64,000 nucleotides of DNA, from contig NC_060019.1 in the NCBI RefSeq assembly GCF_021134715.1, positions 5,518,001 to 5,582,000 of the forward strand, written 5' to 3'. The stretch is from Daphnia pulex (lineage: Eukaryota > Arthropoda > Branchiopoda > Diplostraca > Daphniidae). Under the pieces are notes generated by a model. That model was not told the origin of the DNA. It searched no databases and saw nothing but the letters and a program-made list of their open reading frames with translations. A program made the position numbers and the translations under genes. Shown here piece by piece: positions 22,457-31,296 of this stretch (position 1 is the first letter of the stretch; the number at the start of each line of letters is the position of its first letter).

Positions 22457-23400
22457 AATGAAAAGCACTAAAACAATCATTTAAGATTTGGATGTGTTAA
22501 GATGTGGTATATGTAAAAGACTATAGCTTTTCATAGAAAACAATGTATTCATCCCTGAGGTATATTTATATACGAAGGTCCTTAACAATATAGGGTGTAG
22601 GGTATAGGGGGTAGGGTAGTAGTAGCTAGTAGTGAAATTCAGAGGGTTTAATGTCCATTTTGTAATCCTTTATACGTTTCTTCCCTGAATGACCAATCGT
22701 CTCCAAATTTTGTACATAATTCTGTCAAAATTTGATACATTGCGTAACGGAGTTTTCATTTGTTTTCATTACTGTTTAAAAAATTGAATTTGCGTATTTG
22801 TTACCTAGCTGGTTGCCGAATCCAAGGCAGTGATTTGCTTTTTTTGCGTAACCTTCCAACTGCCATTGCAGTGAGTGCTCAGCAGTGTAAACAAAAAGAA
22901 AAAAAAATTTGATCTTCCCAAGCAAGACAAGTTTTCTGCTATGGGAATGGGAGTGGAGAGTATGTCTTATTTGATTTTATTTGGTTTTTATGTTCTTGTT
23001 CGATTTCGTCTTTTTTCTTCTTTTTACTTTGTATTTTCCCACTATTACTTTTTTTAACTGTTTTGTTTTAATATTACCTCTGTTTGTCTACTGTTTTTTA
23101 TCTTGATTTTAATAAATTTGGTTTTCCAAGTAAAATTTCTATGCCTCCTTTTTTAACAGTTAGTCATCAACCAAGAAGTTGAGGAACATTTTAAAAATGT
23201 CAGATTATACTCATTTTGAAGCTCTGGGTCATCTCTCCCTTCTTCCCCTGTCCTCTCCTCGGTTATCACTTCTTGCGGTCGTGAAGAGTTACCACCGATC
23301 TTCCACTTCCATTTACCTCCGAAAGCTTTTTAAGAGTAATTTTTCAAAAATTACAAACATACGAATTGTGACAATAAATTGTTTAAAAATTTAGAAAAAA
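22457..23400. other. No gene recognised
   Basis: AT-rich DNA with a GGGTGTAGGGTATAGGGG-type imperfect simple repeat at about 22588-22625 and long T-runs at 22950-23060. No coding or RNA gene is supported. Confidence 0.4.
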
Positions 23401-23617
23401 ACCGGAAGGCTGGTGGTTCGATCCCACCCGGGGGCGCGTGGGATTAGAATTCCATTGTTGTGATTCTATGTCTTCGCCTCATGAGCTTAAACCCTACCAA
23501 AGCTTGCAGTGTAGAGCTCACAATCAAAATTCTGCTTCTTCAACTGATGGAATCTATTGGAATTTTGCAGGGAGTCATATTCAGGGAGGAATCCATGATG
23601 ACGGAAGTGGTTTCGCG
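23401..23617 (+). repeat. Duplicated segment with 3' half of tRNA-Asn, copy A
   Basis: The segment begins with the 3' half of a tRNA-Asn (CCGGAAGGCTGGTGGTTCGA and on to GGGGGCG) and continues for about 180 bp that matches 26673-26855 with scattered substitutions. The 5' half of the tRNA is absent. The duplication breakpoint lies at the anticodon side of the tRNA. Confidence 0.75.
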
Positions 23618-24136
23618 GGTGCTATGGCTTATGCTATTAATGCTATTCTAATGACTTTTGAATCTACTGAAAACTTGCAGCTTTGGGTTAACATTCAACT
23701 TGTTCTTGTTTTTTTTTTCGGACTAACTATTCCAGGTTCAGATGTAATCTAAGGTGTATTCCCCTTCGGTGTTTATGGACTTCTTCCCCATGCAGCGTAA
23801 GTCATTTCCCACATTTCTAGAACAAAATTGAATGAATATTAATGAATATTAATGAATATGATATCATCCGGATAAAGTATTGCGGATATTTCCACATTGT
23901 CCAATTGTAGATTTCATCAGAAAGAACATACATGCTCGGCTTTTTCAAAAATTAAAAAAATCGTCTTTGAGAAAAATTTTAGCCTGTTTCCACCCACCAT
24001 CGAACTGAGGACCTTCAGGGTGTAGGCCGACGTTACACTATGAAAACTTTATTAACGTAGAATTATTCTGAAATGATAAAAAATACTAATTATGGTTTGA
24101 AATGCTCTAATTTGAACAATACTTGCAATATGAAAC

Positions 24137-24208
24137 GTCCAACGGGGGGCTCGAACCCCCGTCCCTGAGAATAAGAGTCTCATGCTCTACCGACTGAGCG
24201 AACAAGGC
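24137..24208 (-). tRNA. tRNA-Lys(CTT)-like, possibly a pseudogene
   Basis: On the minus strand the D arm (GCTCAGTCGGTAGAGC), anticodon arm (TGAGACTCTTATTCTCA, anticodon CTT), and T arm (GGGGGTTCGAGCCCCCC) are intact and match tRNA-Lys. The acceptor stem GCCTTGT/GTTGGAC has two mismatches and several G-U pairs, which argues for a pseudogene or a recently damaged copy. It lies immediately upstream of the tandem array. Confidence 0.6.
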
Positions 24209-24819
24209 TTATTATTACATGTTAATTCATATAATGTAATCAGCCAAATTTTGTTGACAACAACGTACGCCATCTGTTCAATACCCGGGAAAGCCTTTGT
24301 TTTATTTTTATTTTTAAGGAAAATTTTTGAAGTTAGGAAATATAATATACAAAATTTTGTAAATTTCATTATAAAATTTCTGTTCCAAACGTAATTTTTT
24401 TCTATGCCAGTTTTAACAGAACCATTTAAGTGATTTAACTATTGTTTGTTTTCCTCATTATTTAGAAGACGAGTAACCTGAGCCCCGTTGACATCCGGGG
24501 AACTTTGGTCTAGCGTAAAGTCGGACTCTTTTGCTATTTGCTTTTCTGTAGCTTAATCATCTGCCCGTAATAGATTTTTTTCGTGGGAAATCTGCCCAGT
24601 ATACCTTACTTGAAGATTTCGTCATCACTGCGATGCTATAGACATCTGGTGGTGATGCTGGTTGTTGCGTAATCACGGCGACGACATCTGGTGTTGGGCA
24701 TGTTTGGGCATGTCCCATTTTGGGGGAGGAGCCTGTGTTGACACATTGTTGACACAGACACAGGCTCCTCCCACAAAAGCTTGTTCTTTTATTATATATA
24801 GATTACATGCTGTGATTTG

Positions 24820-24935
24820 CACACACAGTCAATCAAGACAGGGTAAGTCCATCTTGATTGACTACGCATAGGGAGCATAGGGACTTTGGCAAGGAAGAAG
24901 AGTGCGTAGTGAGAATAACCATATTTTGTACATTA
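24820..24935 (+). ncRNA. SL-RNA/snRNA-like structure, unit 1
   Basis: Stem 1: GTCAATCAAGA (24828-24838) pairs perfectly with TCTTGATTGAC (24852-24862), and the loop carries CAGGGTAAGTCC with a GT donor at 24843. Stem 2: CTACGCA (24862-24868) pairs with TGCGTAG (24903-24909). An Sm-like ATATTTTGT follows at 24921. This is the arrangement of spliced-leader RNAs, but transcription is unproven and the Sm-like site departs from consensus at its flanks. It could also be plain satellite DNA. Confidence 0.35.
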
Positions 24936-24990
24936 TAGACTAAACTGATAAAATACGCATATATAATGACAAAAAATTCGCTTATCTAAG

Positions 24991-25070
24991 AGGAACAGTT
25001 GACCGAGTGGCTGAAGCCTTGTGCCTTGTGCCTTGTGCTACGGTGCTGTACGCCATCTGTTCAATACACG
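24991..25070 (+). repeat. tRNA-Ser/Leu-like segment, unit 1
   Basis: Contains a box A-like GACCGAGTGGCTGAAGCC, a triplicated CCTTGTG motif where the anticodon arm should be, and a weak box B (GTTCAATACACGG). Equivalent segments start at 25441 and 25889. These cannot fold as a tRNA, so they are tRNA-derived repeat parts. Confidence 0.5.
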
Positions 25071-25273
25071 GGTAAGCCTTTGTTTTTTTTTTGTTTTTTT
25101 TCAGGAAGTTTTATGAAGATGGAAAATATTGTATACATGATTTTGTAAATTTAATTAAAAACTTTCTGTTCTAAACGCAATTTTTTTTCTGTGCGAGTTT
25201 TAACAGATCCATTTAAGTGATTTAACTATTGTTTGTTTTCCTCATTATTTAGCGGATTACTTGCTGTAATTCG

Positions 25274-25385
25274 CACACACAGTCAATCAAGACAGGGTAA
25301 GTCCATCTTGATTGACTACGCATAGGGAGATTACCTTGGCAAGGAAGAAGAGTGCGTAGTGAGAATAACCATATTTTGTACATTA
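25274..25385 (+). ncRNA. SL-RNA/snRNA-like structure, unit 2
   Basis: Same structure as unit 1: stem 1 arms 25282-25292 and 25306-25316, GT donor at 25297, stem 2 arms 25316-25322 and 25353-25359 enclosing a CCTT-GGC-AAGG mini hairpin, and ATATTTTGT at 25371. Both stems are perfect in this unit. Confidence 0.35.
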
Positions 25386-25721
25386 TAGACTAAACTGATA
25401 AAATACGCATATATAATGACAAAAAATTCGCTTATCTAAGAGGAACAGTTGGCAGAGTGGCTGAAGCCTTGTGCCTTGTGCCTTGTGCTACGGTGCCGTA
25501 CGCCATCTGTTCAAAACCCGGGTAAGTCTTTGTTTTTTTGTTTTTTTTAAGGAAGTTTTATGAAGATGGAAAATATTATATACATGATTTTGTAAATTTA
25601 ATTAAAAAATTTCTGTTCTAAACGCAATTTTTTTTTCTGTGCGAGTTTTAACAGATCCATTTAAGTGATTTAACTATTGTTTGTTTTCCTTATCATTTAG
25701 CGGTTTACTTGCTGTAATTCG

Positions 25722-25833
25722 CACACACAGTCAATCAAGACAGGGAAAGTCCATCTTGATTGACTACGCATAGGGAGATTACCTTGGCAAGGAAGAAGAG
25801 TGCGTAGTGAGAATAACCATATTTTGTACATTA
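25722..25833 (+). ncRNA. SL-RNA/snRNA-like structure, unit 3 (donor mutated)
   Basis: Stem 1 arms 25730-25740 and 25754-25764; stem 2 3' arm 25801-25807; ATATTTTGT at 25819. The loop reads CAGGGAAAGT, so the GT of the donor-like site is lost in this unit, while both stems are kept. Confidence 0.3.
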
Positions 25834-26169
25834 TAGACTAAACTGATAAAATACGCATATATAATGACAAAAAATTCGCTTATCTAAGAGGAACAGTTGG
25901 CCGAGTGGCTGAAGCCTTGTGCCTTGTGCCTTGTGCTACGGTGCCGTACGCCATCTGTTCAAAACCCGGGTAAGCCTTTGTTTTTTTTTTATTTTTAAGG
26001 AAGTTTTATGAAGATGGAAAATATTATATCCATGATTTTGTAAATTTAATTAAAAACTTTCTGTTCTAAACGCAATTTTTTTTCTGTGCGAGTTTTAACA
26101 GATCCATTTAAGTGATTTAACTATTGTTTGTTTTCCTCATTATTTAGTGGATTATTTGCTGTAATTCGT

Positions 26170-26520
26170 ATTTACTTAACCACGGTCTACCAGGAGAGAT
26201 AGACAAACGATCGAACGAACCATGAAAGCTGAATAGGCAAGGAACCTTTAAGGATCCCTCAAATTCTGCTTAGAGAGCGAGTGTCAGGGAGGCATCGATT
26301 AACATTTTACATGGCGGGTATATACCAGGAAAAGAAGAGCAGGGGACTGAATCAAACTAAAGGGGAAGGGTGAGGTCAGCCATTAAGGAGATAGCTGAAA
26401 TCTATGCCTTCCTGACGCTTGCGCTCCAAGCGGAATCTGAGGGAATCTTCAAGGTCCCTCCATTATTCTGGTTGATGTTCGGATACCTCTCCTGCTGGTA
26501 GACCTTGACTTAACTGAAAG
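26170..26520. mobile_element. Foldback (long-hairpin) element with TTAA-adjacent ends
   Basis: Left end TTAACCACGGTCTACCAGGA and right end CTGCTGGTAGACCTTGACTTAA are inverted copies. Internal arms also pair (AACCTTTAAGGATCCCTC with GAGGGAATCTTCAAGGTC; AGGGAGGCAT with ATGCCTTCCT), so the whole 350 bp folds on itself. The TTAA at both ends may be a target-site duplication (piggyBac-like) or part of the arms. Confidence 0.7.
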
Positions 26521-26602
26521 TTGTATTAGTGTTGTCCATAGCAAAAATATAATGATTGGTTCACCTGTTGAGATTGACAGGTTTTCATTGTCCGATAAAC
26601 AT

Positions 26603-26672
26603 GCCTCGCGCAATTGGCTATCGCGTTCGACTGTTAACCGGAAGGCTGGTGGTTCGATCCCACCCGGGGGCG
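26603..26672 (+). pseudogene. tRNA-Asn(GTT) pseudogene, 4-nt deletion
   Basis: Anticodon arm (TTCGACTGTTAACCGGAA, anticodon GTT), T arm (TGGTGGTTCGATCCCACC) and 3' acceptor CGGGGGC are those of tRNA-Asn. The 5' part reads GCCTCGCGCAATTGG, lacking about four bases (the usual CCGTGG before CGCAATTGG), so the acceptor stem cannot form completely. Its 3' half and downstream flank were duplicated at 23401-23617. Confidence 0.7.
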
Positions 26673-26855
26673 AGTGGAATTAGAAATCCATTGTTGTAAT
26701 TCTATGTTTTCGTCTCATGAACTTAAACCCTACCAAAACTTGCAGTGTAGAGCTCACAATCAAAATTTTGCTTCTTCAACTGATAGAATCTATTGAAAAT
26801 TTGCAGAAAGTCATATTCAGGGAGGAATCCATGATGACTGAAGTAGTTTCGCAGG
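26673..26855 (+). repeat. Duplicated tRNA-Asn flank, copy B
   Basis: Downstream flank of the tRNA-Asn pseudogene, matching 23438-23617. It shares CCATTGTTGT, ATTCTATGT, AAACCCTACCAAA, TTGCAGTGTAGAGCTCACAA and AGGAGGAATCCATGATGA-type words. The frame in it is open for 72 codons (26717-26935) but is not conserved in copy A, so no gene is called. Confidence 0.75.
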
Positions 26856-26985
26856 TGAATACCAGTCTGCTTGGAGCAGTTGATGTAATCAACGGAATCA
26901 CAATCCCCTGTCGTCTGGCGTCAAAAAGGTATTAGATTTCCTTTCGGATTATTTTAGCGACAGCTCGGTAAATATAGCCCGTTCA

Positions 26986-27690
26986 ATGCTCTCATCCATC
27001 CTAAGGTTATCGTCAGAGAATCTAGAGGTGGGAAGGAACCCTCTGGTTTTTAGTCTTGACGCATTTAGACGTATCTGCCAACGCCCTGGACAGCCTCGCG
27101 ACCTTGCAACTAGCCCGCAAGGTGACCACCCTTCTTTCTCTCACCTCGCTATCGAGATGCGCCAGTCTGGTCGCTATCCAGCTCCGTTCTATCAGCTTCT
27201 CGGAAGGTGGAGTAATGTTTCTCTTGAACCGGCCAAGAAAAGCCCAACATTCAGGCCCGCTTCACGTGCTAGCAGTCGGAGCTTGTCTCCAAGCCCGTCA
27301 TATGCCCTTTTACCTGCATGCGAAACTATAGAGACCACACGGTCCCTCTGAGAAACGACTTAAATAGCAAGTCACTCTTCGTCGGTTAAAACAAGCACCA
27401 CAAAACTGTAGAAAGCTCGACGATCGGACTCTGGATCAAAGAACAGCTCAAAGAAGCAGGTATCGATACGTCAGTTTTTTCGGCCAAATCATCAAGAGGA
27501 GCAGCCGCATCTTAGGCGACGAATAGAGGCGTCCAAATCCAATCGATCCTAAATCTTTGCCAATGGATCCTGGAGTCTACCTTTGCTAGGTTCTACAAAA
27601 GATCCGTACCGAAAAATACCGATTTGGTGGGCGCATCCATCTTACGCAGTCCACAAGACTCCCACGAACTCCAAATTCAAACCAAAAGTC
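26986..27690 (+). pseudogene. DIRS-like tyrosine recombinase (degenerate)
   Basis: Plus-strand frames carry the tyrosine recombinase typical of DIRS retrotransposons: A-R-K-V-T-T-L-L-S-L-T-S-L-S-R-C-A-S-L (27115-27172; it contains the first catalytic Arg region), F-S-E-G-G-V-M-F-L-L-N-R-P-R-K-A-Q-H-S-G-P-L (27200-27266), N-S-K-S-L-F-V-G (about 27365), S-S-T-I-G-L-W-I-K-E-Q-L-K-E-A-G-I-D-T-S-V-F-S-A-K-S-S-R-G-A-A-A-S (27415-27512; H-x-x-R motif with His replaced by Lys) and E-S-T-F-A-R-F-Y-K-R-S-V-P with the catalytic Tyr (27571-27610). A stop follows the A-A-A-S motif. DIRS elements integrate through this recombinase instead of a DDE integrase. No RT/RNase H is seen upstream, so only the 3' part survives. 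Confidence 0.75.
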
Positions 27691-27764
27691 TGGCTAGTAG
27701 TAGCTGGTGACCAAAGGGTATCTTGATTTTAAGACACAGTTAATATCGAACGAATTTACCAACA

Positions 27765-28265
27765 ATTAGTAAATTGTTCGAGCGAGCTTTAGCTCGCGAT
27801 GAACAGTTGGTATTGTTGGGGGAATGGAGTGAAGACATTGACTGTCTTCTTACCACCCATTCCACCCATTTCATTCCCGTGTTAACTTGAATTAGGTTCC
27901 GCCTCCGACTATCGACGGTCTACTAATAATTCATCTTTTGTTTTTTTTTGTTTTTTGTTTTTTCACTAGATCCAATTGTGGAAGCCAAAGATCCGATTTC
28001 GACCGTGGCTCATCAGGATCATCCAATCCCGCCTTATAATTTTTTCCGGCGTAAGATCCACAGCCGTGTTATGCTCCAATTCTGACGTGTTTAAGTGGTA
28101 GATACGACCATCTGAGCGCCATCTCTCACCTTTCCCCTTCTTTTAATGTTTATTGTTTGCTGAGAAGCATCTGAAATAAAGAGGTCGCACACAGTCAATG
28201 TCTTCACTCCATTCCCCTAACAATACGAATTGTTCATTGCTCGCTCGAACAATTTACCAAGTATT
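27765..28265. mobile_element. Inverted-repeat element (probable DIRS terminal repeats)
   Basis: The left arm at about 27770-27846 (TAAATTGTTCGAGCGAGC ... GGAATGGAGTGAAGACATTG) is the inverse of the right arm at about 28190-28260 (CAATGTCTTCACTCCATTCC ... GCTCGCTCGAACAATTTA). It directly follows the DIRS recombinase, and DIRS elements end in inverted repeats, so this is probably the terminal region of that element. An independent foldback element is the alternative. Confidence 0.7.
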
Positions 28266-28659
28266 GTAGGTAGAAATTCTAGCATGTGAAACCATCTATA
28301 ACCCTGTGTTAATCGTTTTCCAATAGCAGAAAACTTGTCTTGCTAGGGAAGAGCCGGGGGTCCCAGAGTAAGCGCGAGAAAAATCCCTCAGAAATATATT
28401 ATTTCTAAATTAACGTTAAATTGTATTCCAAATTGATATTTCTAACAAATGGGCTTTATTTTTATGATTGCATTCAAGCTTCTAATTTTTAAAAAGTTTA
28501 AAAAGTTTTGAAATATAAAAGTTACAAAAGAAAAATGAGCAGGACTATTATTAACATGGTTTCATCGGCTGAATGGTACATGAAGGGTGCTGGATCTATA
28601 AGCTGAACTATTTCAAGAAAATCCTACAAGGATGTCAGATCCAATACCTGGTGAAATAG

Positions 28660-28820
28660 TACAGGTAGAAATAGGACTACTGAATGGTAGAAATAGGACT
28701 GCTCGCAAGGAGAAATAGGACTAGCAATAATCAGTTGCCAAAAGTAGCCCTATTTCGACCAGTCCTAATTTGTCCAGTCCTAAAACGTAGTCCTATTTCT
28801 ACCACTCCTATTTCGTTTCA
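28660..28820. repeat. Inverted/direct repeats of GTAGAAATAGGACT
   Basis: The word GAAATAGGACT occurs three times on + (about 28668, 28687, 28711) and its complement AGTCCTATTTCKACC occurs on the right side (about 28750-28800, several partial copies). The block can fold into a hairpin. No gene around it; probably a small MITE or its terminal arms. Confidence 0.6.
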
Positions 28821-29714
28821 ATCCTATATCACCGTCTACCCTTTTTGACACACAGAGTGAATCGGTGCTTCGTAGCCGTAGCTGGGGTTCGTTAATGTCG
28901 TTTTCACGGGGGCGTTCCTGAGTGCTCTGAAAAATTACCAAGCTCGGAGCTGGATTCTTCAAAATCCCACTTGGAGCGCCACGAAATCTGACAATGAACA
29001 ATTATTTTGCTCGACCAGTGGAACAGTATGTCAGATGTTCCAAGCGTCCAAGCGTCTGTTAAGAAAAACAACATCGTCTGCTTCTACTTTCTGCAAAAAT
29101 GTCGAATCTGGATTTGCTTCTTGACTCCGGCCCTAGACTTCGTAGTCGAAAAAATAATCCAGATTGTGATTTTCGCTCCAAGTTTGAGCGAATTCCGTCC
29201 CAGTGGAATGGCGCGACTGGACGCTCGAGAATTTTGGGCGCCACTTTAGCGCCCACTGGAACGGATTTTGGCGAAAAGTAGCTCCATCTGTTTTTTGGAG
29301 CGGTCAAAAAAGCCCACGTAAAAACGCCATAAGAGTGCACACAGTCAAACTCCCAATAGAAGTTGCCAAAAGTCACGTGACGCCACATTTTACCCAATAA
29401 GACTATGCCTTGAGTAGTACTATCGACCATGCCTACTCTCGACATGGCACGAAAAGTGTGTTTAACCACGATGTATCAGGAGAGGTGGGCAAACGCGAGA
29501 GGAAAAAACTGTGCTAATTTTCGGTAATCATTCTCACTTCTGTCGCTAGGTTCTCTAGTGTTAGTGGCCATGAAATCTGGCGCCAAGTTTAACCGTTGTG
29601 GATAAAGCATCGTGGTTTTACAAGGGTGTTTTAGTTTAGTAATAATAAAATGCTAGTAGTGTAGTACCAGTAATAATAAATACACCATGCTAGTTTGTAA
29701 TAACGTAAATTCAA
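28820..29714. other. No gene recognised
   Basis: Two overlapping open frames (28780-29001 and 29059-29469, minus strand) show no recognisable domain. Short inverted words (TTGGGCGCCACTTTAGCGCCCA) at 29233-29255 form a local hairpin. AACCACGATGTATCAGGAGAGG at 29464 resembles the left end of the foldback element at 26.2 kb. Confidence 0.35.
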
Positions 29715-30290
29715 TTACAATTTATTGATTTTTTTCAGAAATTCGTAGTTAATTTCTTTTGACAACAAATGATTAGTGAGTTCGATTGTTCTTAGGGTTG
29801 TTATTCTTAATGCTTCCAGAGTAGTTTGCGAACAAAAAGCAGAAAGGCCTGTTAAATCACATGCAAGCTCCGTTTCCCATAGGTCTTTCAGGAATGTTTC
29901 TAAAACCTGCAATGTAAAAGAATTAATTGGTATGAATGTTGTGCAATTGTACATGTAAATAATTGTCAAATATTATGTGAAAACTACCTTTCTTCCATTC
30001 CTCCAAGTCCCATTGGACAAACTCATACCGTTAACCTTAGAATGGCCGTTCATAACATCAAATACGTTGCTCAATTTAAGAACCATTTTCTCTGTACCTT
30101 CAGTACCTTAAATAGAAAACGATGTTATGAATACCATAGTAATAACTAATAAGACAAGTATTAGTAAATAACATGCTACCTTGTAAGGAATCCTGTGTTA
30201 TTTCCGGCATACTTCTGAAATACCGAAATCCATTGGCAACTGAATTAGACAGCATCTGCACAGCACTGCATACTTGACTTTCATCTTTTC
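29715..30290 (-). pseudogene. P-element (THAP9-like) transposase, central/C-terminal part
   Basis: Minus-strand exons: about 30170-30290 (V-C-S-A-V-Q-M-L-S-N-S-V-A-N-G), about 29984-30105 (T-E-K-M-V-L-K-L-S-N-V-F-D-V-M-N-G-H) and 29715-29910 (L-E-T-F-L-K-D-L-W-E-T-E, then T-T-L-E-A-L-R-I-T-T-L and T-N-H-L-L-S-K-E-I-N-Y). These match the helical domain of P-element/THAP9 transposases that ends in the 'leucine-rich, N-G-H' signature. Splice-like borders occur between them. The RNase-H-like catalytic core is not seen. Together with the THAP finger at 31.8-32.0 kb on the same strand this is one P element broken by nested insertions. Confidence 0.65.
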
Positions 30291-30363
30291 AAATGTATTT
30301 GGATATAGATGCGTTTTTGTTCATCTGCTTAACCCAGAAAGAGGGTTTTTTTTATCCTGCTTG

Positions 30364-30497
30364 TTAGTTTCGACGAGATTTTCACATCCTGTTTCTGAAG
30401 TTGTCCCTACTAGCACAAGTCTTCGACCTTCATGTTAGTTTCGACGAGATTTTCACATCCTGTTTCTGAAGTTGTCCCTACTAGCACAAGTCTTCCA
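30364..30497. repeat. 67-bp tandem duplication
   Basis: The stretch GTTAGTTTCGACGAGATTTT ... CCCTACTAGCACAAGTCTTC is present twice, starting at 30364 and 30431, with identical sequence. It spans the left border (CCCTACTAGCAC) of the transposon at 30407 and about 45 bp of its flank, so it duplicated after that insertion. Confidence 0.9.
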
Positions 30498-30836
30498 TAG
30501 GACGTCCATAGAACGTCCGGCCATCCAAACTAGGTCCGTCCGTTTTCTGGCAGCTGCGGACATCCTTCTAACAGACGATTTTGATCCTCTGTTTTTGATG
30601 TCCTAGTAGGAATATCCATCAGATGGTCAGCTTGTACCATATTTTGGACGTTTCATTAATCGTTCGTTGGAACGCCAATTAAACGCCCATTTACGTCCAG
30701 TTTTGTACGTTCATTTAACGACAAAACTGGACGTCCAGTGGACATCCACGAGAAATACCTAGCCAAAATCATGAATTTTTTTCTATCAGTCGATAGAAAT
30801 CGAGCAATTGTTAGCCTATCAAAATGTGCTAATAGG
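30407..30836. mobile_element. Non-autonomous DNA transposon, CCCTACTARCAC family
   Basis: The left end CCCTACTAGCACAAG and right end GTGCTAATAGG are inverted copies. The interior is rich in GGACGTCC/CGTCCA words and has an internal inverted pair (ACGTCCAGTTTTGT and ACAAAACTGGACGT, about 30690-30735). No transposase. It is nested in the P-element relic. Confidence 0.65.
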
Positions 30837-31296
30837 TTAGTTTCTATAGTTTTTACCGGTTTTTTATTATTTAATAGAATAAACAATAAAATAAGTTTAA
30901 AAAAATATGAAATTATTGTTTTATATTGTTCTTTCCGCGTATTGCATAATTATTCCATACGCATTATGGAGTTGCATCAGTATTTTATATTGATGGTATT
31001 GCTTCGTCAAGTCAATACATAAGATAATCAAATGAGTGTAAAAGTCAAAGATCTAGTGGGTAGAGTGGGAGAGTGGGATGCGAGAGAAAGGTTCGATGCT
31101 AGAACAAGTCGAATCGCTCATTTTTATTTTCTTTGTTTCATCATCCATTTGACGTTCATTTTCGGACGCCAAACGGAGTACCAGTTTGGACGTCCATTGG
31201 AGAGGACATTTCGACGTCCAAAACAATAAAAAATGACGTCCGGCTTGGATGTCCAGCCCAAACGAAGCGGGCGACTTTGAAACGTCCTATGGACGT

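Larger units (their letters stand above)
24266..26165 (+). repeat. 450-bp tandem array (3 full units plus partial ends)
   Basis: Units repeat at 24991, 25441 and 25889 (word AGGAACAGTT), giving periods of 450 and 448 bp. Each unit holds (a) two stem-loops with a splice-donor-like loop and an Sm-like site, (b) a tRNA-Ser/Leu-like segment with box A and a box B-like GTTCAAAACCC, and (c) an AT-rich tail ending CATTATTTAG. A partial unit starts at 24266 (3' part of the tRNA-like segment and the AT tail); after it about 330 bp of unrelated DNA is inserted (24466-24800). The last unit stops at about 26165, at the edge of a foldback element. Confidence 0.85.

Noticed and set aside
22588..22625. Telomere-like G-rich run (AGGGTGTAGGGTATAGGGGG)
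   Set aside because: The unit is irregular and short and does not match the arthropod TTAGG repeat; a simple repeat is enough.
24815..25380. U1 snRNA genes suggested by the ACTTACC word on the minus strand
   Set aside because: The rest of U1 (5' end, stem-loops, Sm site) is not found on that strand; the match is only the complement of the donor-like loop.
24266..26165. CRISPR array
   Set aside because: The unit is about 450 bp with no short spacer-repeat pattern, and the genome is eukaryotic.
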